Shown: positions 33,481 to 45,667, numbered from the stretch's first letter. The stretch is 64,000 bases of DNA from Pisaster brevispinus (GCA_023634235.1 JAMKCF010000018.1:5902768-5966767); one strand, 5' to 3'. A program made the numbers and translations. The notes: generated from the sequence alone by a model not told the origin.

Positions 33481-34847
33481 ACATTCTGTTATGTAGGTCT
33501 ACATGCCTAGCAATACTCATTATTTAAACTGTTTTTCTATTCACACGCGGAAATGCATTTGTCTTTTACCTCCAGACTGGGATATTCTTTCAAAGGTCGG
33601 GTCATGGTTTGTGCGGTGCGGGGACGAGAAACTCGTTTCTTATTTTACTTGGCCTTACGTTAGTAGAAACCAAAGCCTGACATTTAAAGTGAACGCCACA
33701 AGAAGAAGGGCCTACAACCAAACGCAGAATACAGTAAGTCAGTCTAAGTGTCCCATAGAACAAAAAATGGTGCACTCCTTTCATAGCTAAGAATTAATCT
33801 TGGGTAAGTCTCATCCGGAATGGATTTCAATTCATTGTAATCCAAAATTCGATTACATTCTTTTAAGGACATTCATAATACATGAATTGAACCGAACGGC
33901 ACAATCAATCTCACAATGCGAACGAGCAATGTGCAAATCCCGTGGGTATCAAAACCACGAGAAAACAACGAAGACTATACTTTTCCATGAAATAAAGTCT
34001 TCTTTTTACAGTTTAATGATTACGGAGCCCGGGAATTGACATACGGATTTTTTTATTTTATTGTTATTTTATTATTTTTTTTCTCGCCGAAATATATCTT
34101 CCAAAAGTTATTTTTGAAAGCTTTTTGGGTGTGAAAACGAAAATAAATAAAATAAAATAAAATAAAAATAAATAAATAATCATAATTATATTTGGCATGT
34201 CAATTTCCATGCTCCGTAATTTATACACATTTCTTGAAAATAAAAAAAACAATTTGTTATAAATACAACTTTAATTTTAATTTAGTACAAATAATTATAA
34301 CCAGAATTAAAACTTGGCACGAAAATACTTTTTTTTCCTTTCAGAAACTCCATTTGCCAATCTTGCCGAATTCGTGCGGCCATTATAAGGGCAGGTTTTA
34401 AATGATAACACGAACGTCAGCTCGACTAAATTCTGAATCGTTTTCAAGTAACCAGAAGTGGAGGCATAGTCTAATTGTGTGGCGTTATTTGTTGAATTAC
34501 TGAACCTTTTTTACATTTTTATATGTCATTGCTAAATTTTACTTTCCCAACAAGAGGATATTTATAGCCATAGAACTACGATAAGCTGAAGTACTTAAAG
34601 AAACAGAATCGCGAACGCGTAAAACTCTATGTCTTGGGACTTATTCGTTCCCTGAAGTTCGAGCACGGGCTAGACTTGCACCGTCTATCAACTTCACACA
34701 TGTGGAACATGTCACTACTACTGACTCAAACTGACGTCAAAATAGAAGATACACGAAAGCAATAGCTGTTCGGAGTTTCAAGAAAATGCCATTACCACAT
34801 CATCCTGATAGCGAGATTTATCGAACAAATTCGGTGACTGAAAAGAG

Positions 34848-35079
34848 CACTCTAAATACTTCCGGGTCAGAAATGACCAGGATTATTGGCTTGACCCATT
34901 TCCCGGTCAGGCTGACCCGAAAAATGGTTTAAAATGGGACTTTAAACTTGGATTCTGCATTATTTTGACCATATTCTTGGTTATTTTGACGCAGACTCCG
35001 GGTCGAACTGACCCACAAATGGGTCAGACCCAACGTGACCCTGATCCGGGTCATTATTAATCCAGAAGATTTTAGAGTG
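34848..35079. mobile_element. MITE-like element, GACCCGG-rich
   Basis: CACTCTAAA at the left and TTTAGAGTG at the right bound 232 bp. It is rich in GGGTCA and TGACCC in both orientations, which makes it internally foldable. A related fragment lies at 59.04-59.14 kb. Confidence 0.7.
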
Positions 35080-35934
35080 ACGACCTCTTTAAGTCAGTAA
35101 TTCGTTTTGGTGAGATAAAAAAAAATAAAAAAAAAAAAACCCCAAAACAACAAAAAACGTTGAGACAACATTGCGAGCTCTTTTTGCGTTAAATGGTGCA
35201 CCCATAGCGCTCCAACGCGATACGCGAATGTTGTTTTCAAAATTAACATAATGTGCCTACCCGCACACACATTGACATAAATTACCTTATTTCTTTGAAT
35301 GACATTTGCTCGTTGCGACAAAAATAACAATACAAATATACAGTTCTTTCATAGAGCTTTGCACATCTTGTTTTCTACCGGTATGCAGAGCAATGCAAAT
35401 GATAAGACTGATTTAACACGTATAAGTTATTTATACCCAAAGCACCACGTAAACAGTGGTTTACAAGGTGCGGCTGAGGCATGCAGAAACTGGATGCAGT
35501 CAACCGTGTCAGAAACGCCAGGTCGAAAATCATTCACACGCGTCGCGCGCCCGGCAGAAAGAAGGAGATACCACCTTTCAATAACAGAAGGCCGTTGTAA
35601 GAGATAACATTTTGTGTTGCTAGAATTACCCCAAGAGACACGTTTCCCATTCACGTCCAGAATGTCCTCTGACGACTTATATGAATGGCAGAAAACCGAT
35701 CAAACCTTCTCGTTCAGTTACTTACGCCTTATCTCATCAGGTTACTTTTTTTTTTGTGCGGCCCTTCTTTCATCACCTTCCACAACACACGAGACCTACG
35801 GCTTTACTTTCCATCCAAAGAAAACATCCGAAACAATAAAATTGTCAAGTGTCTTGCTTAAAACATTTCATTTGAGGGGTGCTGTCAGTACGACATGTAC
35901 TTGCTGATGACACTGGTTATTATTTCCATTGGCT

Positions 35935-36110
35935 TACAAACCAGTCAGCTCATGTCATGATATCTGAAGCGGCACCGTGCCACTTATCCTAGAGAGGGGG
36001 ACGTCAATCAACAGGGGTTAGTGATTTGGTTAGAAGGGGCTGGACAAACTTTGCCAGCAACCTTTGTGTTTCAACCGGTACGTCAGCTGTCATCGGTAGA
36101 TAAAACCAAT
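35935..36110 (+). repeat. interspersed repeat family I, copy 2
   Basis: It contains CAACAGGGGTTAGTGATTTGG and GGCTGGACAAACTTTGCCAG without their outermost bases, matching 57.22-57.42 kb and the inverse of 32.13-32.35 kb. Confidence 0.75.
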
Positions 36111-36298
36111 TTATAAAACTTAAATAATTAAGAAGATGATAACTAGCTTAATTTAACCGAAAATTGTCCTGCACATGTAAACGTCACACTTAAAACAAAG
36201 AAATCGTGGAAAAAGAAAGAAAGATGCAAAGAGAACCCTATTAACGTACAGAGCGTTGCACCAAGAAAGTCCCACGGCTTCAGGGTTAAGAATATAAG

Positions 36299-36745
36299 TG
36301 TCAAGACCGGGACTCAACCCACTCTCTGCTGATCAGAAACACCAGAGCTCGAGTCCAGTGCGCTTGATTACCTCTCGGCCACGAACAAAATGTCGAGACC
36401 GGGACTCATGACCCCCACCTCGTGATAAGAAGCGCCACAGCCTGAGTCCGGTGTATTTTGACCGCTCGACCCCAACCATCATGTCAAGACCGGGACTCAA
36501 TCCCCACCCCGTGATCAGAAACACCACAGCCTGAGTTCGGTGTGTTTTGACCGCTCGACCCCAACCAACATGTCAAGACCGGGACTCAATCCCCACCCTG
36601 TGATCAGAAACGCCAGAGCCTGCGTCCAGTGTGCTTGACCGTTCGACCCCGACCAACAAGTCAAGACCGAGACTCATAACCCCGACCCCGTGATCAGAAA
36701 CACCAGAGCCCGATTCCGGTGTGACTGACCGCTCGGCCACGTACA
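36299..36745 (-). repeat. tandem array of five tRNA-like units
   Basis: Five head-to-tail copies of an 88-92 bp unit start at 36299, 36391, 36482, 36571 and 36659. On the minus strand each carries an A-box-like TGGCCGAGCGGTCA (or a variant such as GGGTCGAGCGGTCA), a GGCTCTGGTGTTTCTGATCA middle and a B-box-like end (GGGGATTGAGTCCCGGTCTT, variable). The layout fits a class II (Leu/Ser-type) tRNA or the head of the SINE at 26.46 kb. B boxes deviate from GGTTCGA, so activity is doubtful. Confidence 0.85.
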
Positions 36746-37120
36746 CGTCTCGCACCGGACCGGATCCCGTTAAATACATTTGACGTAATGGAGTTCGTAA
36801 CAAATCAATTAGCATGGAATAGTTACTTGGGGGCAGATTTCACATTTCAGACCGTCAACAAAACGAATGCAAACCCACTACCAGGTTGTTTGAATATGAT
36901 GACAAACTGCCCCCCCCCCCTTTGAAATAGTTATTACAAATGCTGTTATATTCTTCGCATATCTATGTCAAATGTAAGTCTTCAACCTATGTCAGATCGT
37001 GAACGATTCTAATATTCGCTACCTAAATGGAGATCGAGAACAGAATAACAATGAGAAACCAAAAAGGTATGCATTAGGGGAATTCTTATAAGGCTAGGGT
37101 GCTCCACCCCCCCAAAAAAA

Positions 37121-37281
37121 TGGCTAAGCACAACAAAATCATGTTTACCAGGATAAGATTACCAGCCAAACTGCCATGTCACATGTACAAATTGTGACTG
37201 GTGTCCTGCTCATTTCTGCTATTAAAGCAGACAATTCGCAAGCAATATTGTCTGCTTAGGCAACTGCATGGAATTGGGCCC
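37121..37281 (-). mobile_element. MITE, GGGCCCAATTTCAT family, truncated copy
   Basis: The right end GCATGGAATTGGGCCC is intact. Internal strings (ATTGTGACTGGTGTCCTGCT; TTACCAGCCAAACTGCCATG) match the inverse of the 8.24-kb copy. The left terminus is missing. Confidence 0.8.
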
Positions 37282-38288
37282 AGGAATTTTTGTGCACAAA
37301 GTGCAAGGGAGGATGTTGTACAGGGTCAAAGGAAAGAAGAAAATAAGTCTCCACAGGGGTTTCTGGTTCTTATTTTTGTGGTTTGCCCGTCCAGGTATCT
37401 CAACAAAAACACAAAGGGTTTGAGAAACTCCCACCATGCTTTGTTTGTTGTAGTATTTTTCTTGGAGATCTATATTTTATTGTCTATCTTTCTTTTGGCA
37501 CACGTAGATACTCCCCCTTGAATATAATGTTTGGCATCAAAGAGCAAAGAGAAGTTTTATGTAAGGAAATACATCGAGGAAAAACGGTTAGATACAGTCT
37601 GGTGCCCTATTAATTAGAAACCACAGCGGCCGCAAAACGGCTTGTACCAAAATGCCCGTAGCGGCCGCAAACGGCTGCACCGGATCTCCCCTACGCTCAA
37701 GCAAAAAAGGTCAACGTAAAGGTCATGATCTAAATTCACAATTTTCAATGTTTCCCATGTGAACAGATTTACCTATGCTTCTAGAGCTAAACCAAATTTC
37801 TGCTTTATATATTTTGTTTGAGACACTTTTACAAGAAAAACACTCTTTCAAAAACTAAAATATTAAAACATGTCTGGGCGTATGATAATCATCCAAAAAT
37901 GATTGGTCCATTAAGGGGCTCAATTTCCGTGTTATAAAACAAATACATAAATAATAATATCAATGAATACTCATGAAGCGCACACATCCACTCAATCAAA
38001 AGGCGCTCATGGCGCTACAAAAAGAAAGCAAATTAACAAAAAACAATCTAGGACTATAGGCCTATTACATTCTGACAAGCAGGAGCACTTACGCCCTGGT
38101 GATGTAGGCAAAATTATTGTCAGTAATGAGTTTTGAGATCCATCTGGAAAGAGCTGAGAGATTTGCTAAATCCAATATTTAGTGGGGAGACTGTTCTCCA
38201 GAGGAAGGGCAGCTAAATAAAAAGACTCCCCCCCCAAAAAAAAAAAATAAATAAAAAATAAAAAAACTCGGTACAAACTCGGTACATT

Positions 38289-38422
38289 AAAGCCCGGTTC
38301 ATACTCCCTGCGAATGCAAAGTGAATTTTGGTGACACAATAAATCGGTACGCGTTGCCCATTTTGTTACGCAAGAAAATTCGCTTCGCACCAAGCCTTCG
38401 CAGAAAGTATGAACTGGGCTTA
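38289..38422. mobile_element. MITE, AAGCCCGGTTCATACT family
   Basis: AAGCCCGGTTCATACTCCCT at the left and AGTATGAACTGGGCTT at the right enclose 134 bp, with CTGCGAA / TTCGCAG just inside. ATTA flanks both sides, a likely 4-bp target duplication. Confidence 0.88.
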
Positions 38423-38599
38423 TTAAGCTGCGGATTTGCAGACCGGAGACCAGCACGGCTAATGATATGGTGACGAGCTTATGATAGAGTGGATTAATAC
38501 TGGGAGAGATGTTGTGTATGTGAGCGATGAGTGAGATAAATGAGTACAGTCATGATCCAAATTGAGTTGAAACCATTCAACCCCACGGTCTGAACATCC

Positions 38600-38955
38600 A
38601 AGAAGGAAATGACTGTAAGACCAACTTTTTGTCTTTGCCTTCTCCCTTTTTCGCATTGGTATCCTCCTTTTACAGTCTGCCTCATTCACTAATTCTTCAA
38701 TTTTTCTTCCTCTTCCCACCTCTGATTTTGTCCTTTGTGTTTTCAATCTCCTGTTGTCCAACCAGCCCCTTGTCTCCTTATTCATTGTTTACTTCCTCGC
38801 AATCTCGTAATCTCTCGTAAACATTTCCATTTGACTACTTCTGTTACAATAATTGTGTACATGTTTATGTGTGTTGTGTTGTCATTTTAGTCTTTGATGA
38901 AGACTCTGCTAGGGTCGAAACGTCAGGTCATTAAAACTATTTTTGTATATTCTTA
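38600..38955 (+). repeat. interspersed repeat with GATGAAGAC...GTCGAAACGTC motif
   Basis: A pyrimidine-rich stretch leads to TGTTGTGTTGTCATTTTAG and then GATGAAGACTCTGCTAGGG followed by TCGAAACGTCAGG (38892-38926). The minus strand at 55.70-56.10 kb carries the same order of segments. Confidence 0.65.
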
Positions 38956-39496
38956 ATTTAAATCGAAAGGCAGTGAAGATGAAACTGAAAAGGAGCTGTG
39001 AATAATGCCTGGTGTGTGTGAGTGTGTGTGTTTATGAGGCGTGCTGTGATGTTTTGTCTATGCTGGACTCTGATCAATTAGTGTTGATAAATTCAAAACA
39101 TAATTGCTTGATGTCCTTCCGTTGAAACAGCTGTGGCTACAAACCTGGAACTTGGAGGTAGTTCTATAAATACATTTAAAGAGGAACCTCTCATTATTAT
39201 TTAAACGTCTTCCCATCCCTTCGGCTCTAACAAGTAAACCATAAAATGAACCTGTGAAAATGTCATCAAATTCGGTTGATATTTTCAGAGAATCAACGAC
39301 AAATAATAGTTACAACTGAACCATGGTTTGTGAGCGTTAGTCTGGCTTAGTTTGGATAGCGGTAAATCAAAATCAGCAACGGTGATGTTTTGGGTTTTTA
39401 AATGCAATTTTTTCGACTTTGCTATAGGATTTCACAATTAAGGGAACGTTTCTCCTGATAAATGTCAAGTGCTGCCGATCACTAAGGTGACCTAGT

Positions 39497-39650
39497 AGTA
39501 CTCGGGTTTGGGTACTTGGGCCATCGGCCACGAGTACAAAGTGTCCGAGATACGGAGTATTCTGGTATCCGAGTATTCTGGTATCCGAGTATTCTGGTAT
39601 CCGAGTAACGAGTCCAACAGCCACTTTACCAAGTACCTGGGTCTCCAAGT
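39497..39650 (+). repeat. tandem 17-bp repeats, GAGTATTCTGGTATCC
   Basis: The unit GAGTATTCTGGTATCC occurs three times at about 39557-39604, inside a block rich in ACTCGGG / CGAGTA. Confidence 0.8.
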
Positions 39651-40257
39651 AAGCAGATTATTTATGTGTACTTATTGTATATTCGGTTTGCGGTGACACC
39701 CCGTGTAAATCTAATAGCTGTGTAGATTTGTTCTTCGGGAACTGGGTCTTGCGTTTTATTCTACTGCCGCTGAGTAGATTTTGGAATTCGTGAGACCACT
39801 TAGTTCTGAAAAGAATTGTCCAGCTTATTAGATACTACCTGGGTGGAAGGTCGGAAATCGGCCGGGACTATAGCTACTTCTACTACCTAGTTATAATAGG
39901 AAGTAAAAATTCAATGGTCAAAGTCTAATCTCGAACTCCTATAGAAGAGACTAAAAGAATTACCGCAACGAATCTGAATGAGAAAAGTGAAATCATTGTG
40001 TTGCCCGAAAACGAAATTGAACGCATTATTAGCTTCAAACGAAATCTTAGTTTGAGTAGATATGGGGGAAATGCATGAACTTGAATGCGGGATAAAGAAA
40101 TTGAACGAGTTTTTGCTTAAGTTGGCCGGAAAAACCTACCGTATATTATTCACAATTTACCCACAGTCAGATTCCCTTCTTTTACAATTTACCCAGTCAC
40201 TTTCTCTTGTGGTTTATTACTTGATGGTTTATAACAAATCATGAACCATTACTCAGT

Positions 40258-40875
40258 GGTGTACTCGAGTACTCGAGTACTCGAGTAATGTGATGGTACT
40301 CGCACTCGGCTAGCAAACACTTCCCCTCCACACTCGATACTCGACTGAAAAATAACCAGAAGTCATGTGCTCGACACTTGCCTGAAAAGTCAACTGTACT
40401 CGAAAAGTACTTGCCTGAAAAGTACTTGCCTGAAAAGGAACCTGTACTCAAAGTCATGTACTCGATACTCGACTGAAAACAATCTGTCCTCGTCGTCGTG
40501 TACTCGATACTCGACTGAAAACAATCTGTCCTCGTCGTCATGTACTCGATACTCGAGTGAGAAAATAACCTGTAGTCTAATTCGTGTACTCGATACTCGA
40601 CTGAAAAATAACCAGAAGTCAAGTACTAGACACTTGCCTGAAAAGGAACCTGTACTCAAAGTCATGTATTCGATACTCGACTGAAAACAATCCGTCCTCG
40701 TTGCCATGTACTCGATACTCGAGTGAGAAAAAATTATGTCCTCGTCGCCATGTACTCGATACTCGACTGAAAAGTAATCTGGCTCACCGTCATGTACTCG
40801 ATACTCGAGTGAGAAAATAATCTGTACTCTAAGTCATGTACTCGATACTCGACTAAAAATGTACTCAGGGTCGAA
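40258..40875 (+). repeat. TACTCGATACTCGACTGAAAA array
   Basis: About a dozen imperfect units of roughly 45-60 bp are built from TGTACTCGATACTCGACTG (or GAGTG) plus AAAA(C/T)AA and a variable CTGT.CTC.GTC segment. It opens with three direct CTCGAGTA copies. The restriction-like CTCGAG palindrome is frequent. Open frames on both strands simply translate the repeat. Confidence 0.85.
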
Positions 40876-42415
40876 TTGAAGTACTCGTGGTCAAAATATG
40901 GTTGTCTAAATTATGTTGCGTTAATGTAAATTCATGCCATTGCTGTCCAGTAAATAGAGGAATGAAGCACTGGAAAGGGTATTGTCTTCCGTAGATTTAA
41001 CGTTTAAAAAGATATTTATAATAACAAACACACAATTATTTTACACTATTGATGAAATCAAAATTAAGACTCGTCGAAGCGCATTTCAAAATGCATTCAA
41101 AATTAAACATAGTCGGTAAACAAGGCGTTTCTCTGTAATTATTTCATTTTACTTACATCTTGTGTTTCATTTTAATTGTTATGGGCAATTCCATGATAGA
41201 GTGGACATGGCCCAACAATTTCAAATCCATAATTGAAAGCCATAATCCATAAAATATTGTTGCATATAGTTCAAAGTTTGTGGAACCACTTCACATTGTT
41301 ACATTGTCTTCGAAACACTTGGAGAAAAGGTCCTCTGAAGTGGATCAATGATTCTGAACTAAAAAGTACTGTTAAGATAGTACTTTTGTTTGTTGTTATT
41401 TTATTGACTTTTAAGTGATAACCTTGTTAATTATTTATTTCCTATAATTCATCATGGCACTAATATTCAGATTTGAAAAAAAAAAATAGTTTAACTTCAT
41501 GAAGTAGTTATGAATGAACATCCAAAGCACTTGTGGGTAGTGTAACGTGAGTAACCAAAATATGGTATTTTTTTCCCAGTGATTTTTTTTTTATAGTTTT
41601 AACATTTGCCACTTGTAATTATCATTCTACTGATAATCTCAAAAGAAAAATAGGGTTCTTTATGATGTATCCATTAACAGTACTATTGGGTGAGGTGATG
41701 AAAATTGTAACGTGAGTAACTGTGTAGCGTGAGTAACCATACATGTAGCGTGAGTAACCATGATAAACCAGTAAAGGAGGAGACTGTTGGAGCTGGTATT
41801 ATGTATGAGGGCACAAATATGCCTTATTTACCAAAATGTATGCAAATTGCCCTTTTTAAATAACGAGGGTAGCATATCATTACCCACGATGCATTGCACA
41901 CTGTTTGATGAGCACATGGAAGAAACACGCATACAAATACTGTTGCGTAATCTATTTGACCTGGCAGAAGTTGTGAGTATTATTATTATTATTTTTTACA
42001 AATCCTGTAGGTTTTATTAGTAAGATTGTTGTATTCATCTCTCAATAAAATTCATGACAAAATAAAGCAATTTTAAAGATGTTTATAGGGCCTACCTATT
42101 GATTTTCATTGTACATGCATGTACATGTATGTACGTGTGTTTGGAGTCAGTATGTCACACTTGTATACATCTAGGCATTAAACTTTCATGAAGACAACCA
42201 GCATTGTCTGTTCCATATGTTAATAACTGAACTGAAATTCATTACTGCGTAATTAAATAAATTATATCAAAAAGATTTGTTTTAATTGATTTTAGAGAAA
42301 TGCCACTCTCAAACGCAGAGAAACAACGACACTTTAAAGCTAAACTGAAAGAAACTGGCAACACTCCTTTTTGTGGAATGTTGTGAACAATTCATGGGGA
42401 TCCTGTTCTTGTCAG

Positions 42416-42514
42416 GTAGCTGCAGGGAAAGTCTGGAATAGTCTACCAAATTCCATCAGAGCCATCCAGACAACGGACAATTTCAAAATAGCCTTGAAAA
42501 CTCATCTTTTTTCC
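42416..42514 (+). pseudogene. LINE reverse transcriptase C-terminal fragment
   Basis: The frame reads VAAGKVWNSLPNSIRAIQ followed by DNFKIALKTHLF. This is the 'WNSLP..IR......FK..LKTHLF' signature typical of the C-terminal part of ORF2 in many non-LTR retrotransposons. Only this end is present, consistent with a 5'-truncated insertion into the surrounding element. Confidence 0.85.
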
Positions 42515-43419
42515 CCTCCTAATTCCGTGGAGATTGGGATTACTGCTTATTCCGCTGCTGTTTTTATATTTATGCAGCACCCTCATTTTCAACCTTTCTT
42601 GCTTGTGCACCACTGGAAAACATCCAGAGAGGAACTTTATTATTGGAGCAAGCGCCACGAGCACTTTCGTGGATACCGGCACTACAGAAGAAAGTTCACT
42701 ATAATTTGAAAGTTCCATTTTGTGAGAAAAGTGAAAGAAAGAATAAATTAAAAAGTAGGAATCTTGTTATTGTTAGCATAATTAATTATCTCTTCTATGG
42801 TTAACACAAGTCGGTCAAATATTGGTTAGGTTACTTTGTTGGTCGATGCCCTTACTATGTTTTCATGCTTTGTAACGTGAGTAACCGTAACGTGAGTAAC
42901 CATGTTTTTTTATGGATTCCAACAAAAAATAAGATTCTAGAAGATTTGTTTTTATTATTTGTGCCTCATAGCATGGTCTTTTATGAATTTAAAAGAGATT
43001 TCCAAAGGTTGTTTGTATGAGGAGACTTTTTGATTAAAGCATGTTGTTTTTTGTATGCATGTCAGAAAATGTAGCGTGAGTAACCGATTTCGTGTGTCTT
43101 TTATGGTTTATTTATGGTTTATTTAAAAAAACATTCAAACATTTGCGGTCCAACGACCGAATTGCATTTTGAATTTACAGTTTTAAAAACATTAAAAGTA
43201 CACAAAGAAGGTAAAACAAACTTTAAGAAAAAAGAAGAAAAACAATTTAAATCAAATGTTCATCACAAAAGAGATCTACATTGTAACGCAAAAATTAACT
43301 GTTCAGAAGAGATGTCAGGTATGGGAGTGGGCTGCATTCAAAAATGCTTTGTCTTGCACTTGTAGGATCCATATTGGTTTGTGTTCCTTAATTTCATGGA
43401 TGAGGTATACCCAGAGGCA

Positions 43420-43592
43420 GGGAACCAGGTTGAGAATCTGTCAGAGCAGCTTGATTTTATAGCAAACTCCTTACAAATTTGTGTTCTACGATCGTGGAGT
43501 GTGTCAAGCTGCAGGGTGGCCAAAGCTTCGGAATAAGTTTTATATTCACTGGCAAGAATGTACCGGCACACCCTCTTCTGAATCCTCTCAAC
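43420..43592 (-). pseudogene. second LINE-type fragment
   Basis: The minus strand reads VERIQKRVCRYILASEYK, then YSEALATLQLDTLHDRRTQIC and KEFA, then WFP. Without relying on exact family, this matches the conserved '.E..Q.R..R.ILG..Y..Y.EAL..L.L.TL..RR..LC..FA' stretch near the end of non-LTR retrotransposon reverse transcriptases. It is isolated and opposite in strand to the fragment at 42.4 kb. Confidence 0.82.
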
Positions 43593-44414
43593 CTGAATGA
43601 CCTGTCTCTGACGCAATTTTCTGAAAGTCATTTTTGGTGCTTAAGTACGTCTAGGTATACTCTCACTACCATAGGGATAACAGTTATTAAACATTTTCAG
43701 TAAAGCAATTACAGCACAAGGAAACTCAAAAGTACATCTAAAACGTAACGTGAGTAACCATGGAATTGCCCTAATGATGTTTCTTTTGCTTTGTTACCCT
43801 TTAAGTTAAGGCCTTTTTGAAATGAAAGCTAAATCTTTTGCTAGAGCAAAAGGTTTCTTCACCTTGTTCTGACGTGCTAGGCATCTCGGCATGTAAATAA
43901 TGTTGTCTGTGAATATACTTGCTTAGAAATTAATTCTCCACAAATACATCTGCCTTTATGACGAATAAGAAAGCGCATGACATTATAGAATATGAATGCA
44001 AAGACTTAGAACATTTTTGCTCGTTGCATTTAAGTGAAATGGTTGACCAGCGCTTGTGGTTGGCTTTTACGAAATTGAATGAGTTTTGCGGCCTAATGAA
44101 ATTGAATGACCTTGACCAGTGAAGGCTAACCTGGTGCAATTGAATAACTTTCCTCTTGACTTTTGAATGCTAATTCAAAGGAGCGTTCATTTTCAGACAA
44201 CTACGGATGAGCCGGGTGTTAAAATGAAAGCACCAATTGCTAGGATGATTTGCCGTGAAAACCTATAAATAAACCACAAGGGAAACGGAATGGGTAAATT
44301 ATAAATGACAATAAACCACAAGGGAAACTGACCGGATAAATCAAAATAATTTGGGGTTGAAAAAAGAAGAAAAGTATATTAAAATTTTATAAATCTGAAT
44401 TCTCAGATAGCGAT

Positions 44415-44500
44415 AATAGTCCGTATGCATGCCCCAATGCGCATGATCGACGCGCAAAGGATTCTGGGTGAAATCCTAGTCCAAGCAACACCGGCAACCA
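44415..44500 (+). repeat. interspersed repeat, TATGCATGCCCCA...GGATTCTGGGTGAAAT
   Basis: It shares ATAGTCCGTATGCATGCCCC, GCGCATGATCGACGCGCAAA and GATTCTGGGTGAAATCC with 45668-45750 and, inversely, with about 59170-59250. The first bases resemble the ATAGACC MITE terminus, so it may be one end of such an element. Confidence 0.65.
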
Positions 44501-44754
44501 TCACGGCTCGCTGTTTTTGAAGCAATGCAGTGCACAACTATAAAACCTGGCTTAGTGACATGTAAACTATACAGCATGGCGTCCATCTTGGCAGCTTGAT
44601 TTACTTTTTAAAACTTTTAACTCGGTTTCCCAAAGTGCACTGCGGTATGGTTTTAAGATGGCGCTTGTTGCATGTGGCCCATTCTCCCGATAGTTTCCAG
44701 TTTTGTAGTTTGCCTTTCACACATTAGTTTTATTTATTGTTTTACTCTTTGCAG

Positions 44755-44909
44755 GGAATATTCAGTCCAGCTGGTTGAAGGACAGCGAGTTATTTTGTGG
44801 GTTTTCTGCGTCAATCTGCATAATTAGTTGCACGTGCTCACTGTGGAGCATTACCGCCATTAGCATCAATCGTTACGTGTGCATCACAAAAGGAGTGATT
44901 TATCACCAG
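44755..44909 (+). CDS. GPCR exon 2 (TM3 and NRY motif)
   Basis: The exon begins with the last two bases of codon 99 and ends in phase 0 before GTACGT; it adds residues 100-150. ELFCGFSA holds the conserved TM3 disulphide Cys (C113). TM3 ends in AISINRYVCI, so the G-protein contact motif is N137-R138-Y139. NRY instead of DRY is characteristic of melatonin receptors and a few relatives. TM3 is unusually rich in cysteine (C120, C124, C126). Confidence 0.92.
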
Positions 44910-45383
44910 GTACGTTCTCAACCACAGCCCAGGTGAGGCAGGGCGAGATCGCTCACCCGTGGGTGCGAGGTTGACTGATCTCTGCGTGTTGAACCAACGT
45001 GCATCACTTTCACGAAGGGAAGGGCATGTCAAAAATCACGTTTCTTACAGCTTCTATTTTTTTCTTCTTCACTTCTTGCCTTTAAATATGTTTTTTTTTA
45101 TTTTTTATTTTTTTTAAAGCTATCATAACTGAATTACCGCTTAATCCAAATTATGCTTACTTACTTAATTACGTGAATTGGTAAACTGGGCATTCATTTA
45201 AGTAATTGAATTTTGCTTTTTTGTTTACGAAGAGCAGGATGAATACATTGCAAAAAAATTACGGGCAAGAAGGTCGAGTCGAACCTTTACGTTCTAAAGA
45301 AGAGACGGGCTTGTCTGCGTGCGCGGGATAAAGTGAACAAAGAAAAATTTACTAGAATTTTATAAACAGTGATTCAATTTTCA

Positions 45384-45655
45384 GGGCCCAATTTCATAGA
45401 GCCGATTTTGTGCTTACTGTGCGATTTCCATTTCAAAGTGCTGCTAATCGTAAACACATGAAAAGGCATGCTAACCTTCCAGTGCTTACTGTATGAAAAT
45501 GAATGACGTAACATTGCAAATCCATGGTGGACGCGCAAGATGGCTGCCTAATTTTCTTGCTAACCTGTAAAATACGCTTACGTTTCAGCACATATTTCTG
45601 CTTTAGTTAGCACGAAAATTTGCTTACCATTAAGCAGCGCTATGAAATTGGGTCC
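45384..45655. mobile_element. MITE, GGGCCCAATTTCAT family, intron 2 copy
   Basis: GGGCCCAATTTCATAGAGCC at the left and GCGCTATGAAATTGGGTCC at the right, over 272 bp. Confidence 0.88.
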
Positions 45656-45667
45656 AGATTGGGATAA

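Larger units (their letters stand above)
41183..43771 (+). mobile_element. 2.6-kb transposon relic with GTAACGTGAGTAACC motifs
   Basis: Ends are GGGCAATTCCATG (41183-41195) and its exact complement (43759-43771). Inside, GTAACGTGAGTAACC or one-base variants occur eight times, all in + orientation: 41542, 41707, 41724, 41745, 42872, 42887, 43071 and 43745. The last abuts the right terminus. A short frame at 42300 (MPLSNAEKQRHFKAKLKE) follows a plausible acceptor but ends at 42386. Two LINE fragments lie inside. Superfamily unknown; no clear target duplication (TTAT and TAAT flank it). Confidence 0.65.
31816..44754 (+). other. GPCR intron 1 (12.9 kb)
   Basis: Bounded by GTAAGT at 31816 and TTTACTCTTTGCAG ending at 44754, it interrupts codon 99 after its first base. 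It is about 12 times the length of the whole coding sequence and is filled with mobile elements listed separately. No nested gene was recognised. Stretches without annotation (32.35-33.10, 33.48-34.85, 35.08-35.93, 38.96-39.49 and 43.77-44.41 kb) showed nothing clear. Confidence 0.88.

Noticed and set aside
36299..36745. Functional tRNA gene cluster
   Set aside because: B-box positions deviate from GGTTCGA and the anticodon and acceptor stems do not close by eye; tRNA-like is the most that can be claimed.
40239..40707. Repetitive proteins of 105-127 residues on both strands
   Set aside because: Both strands are open because the array has a stop-poor simple unit; no start context or homology.
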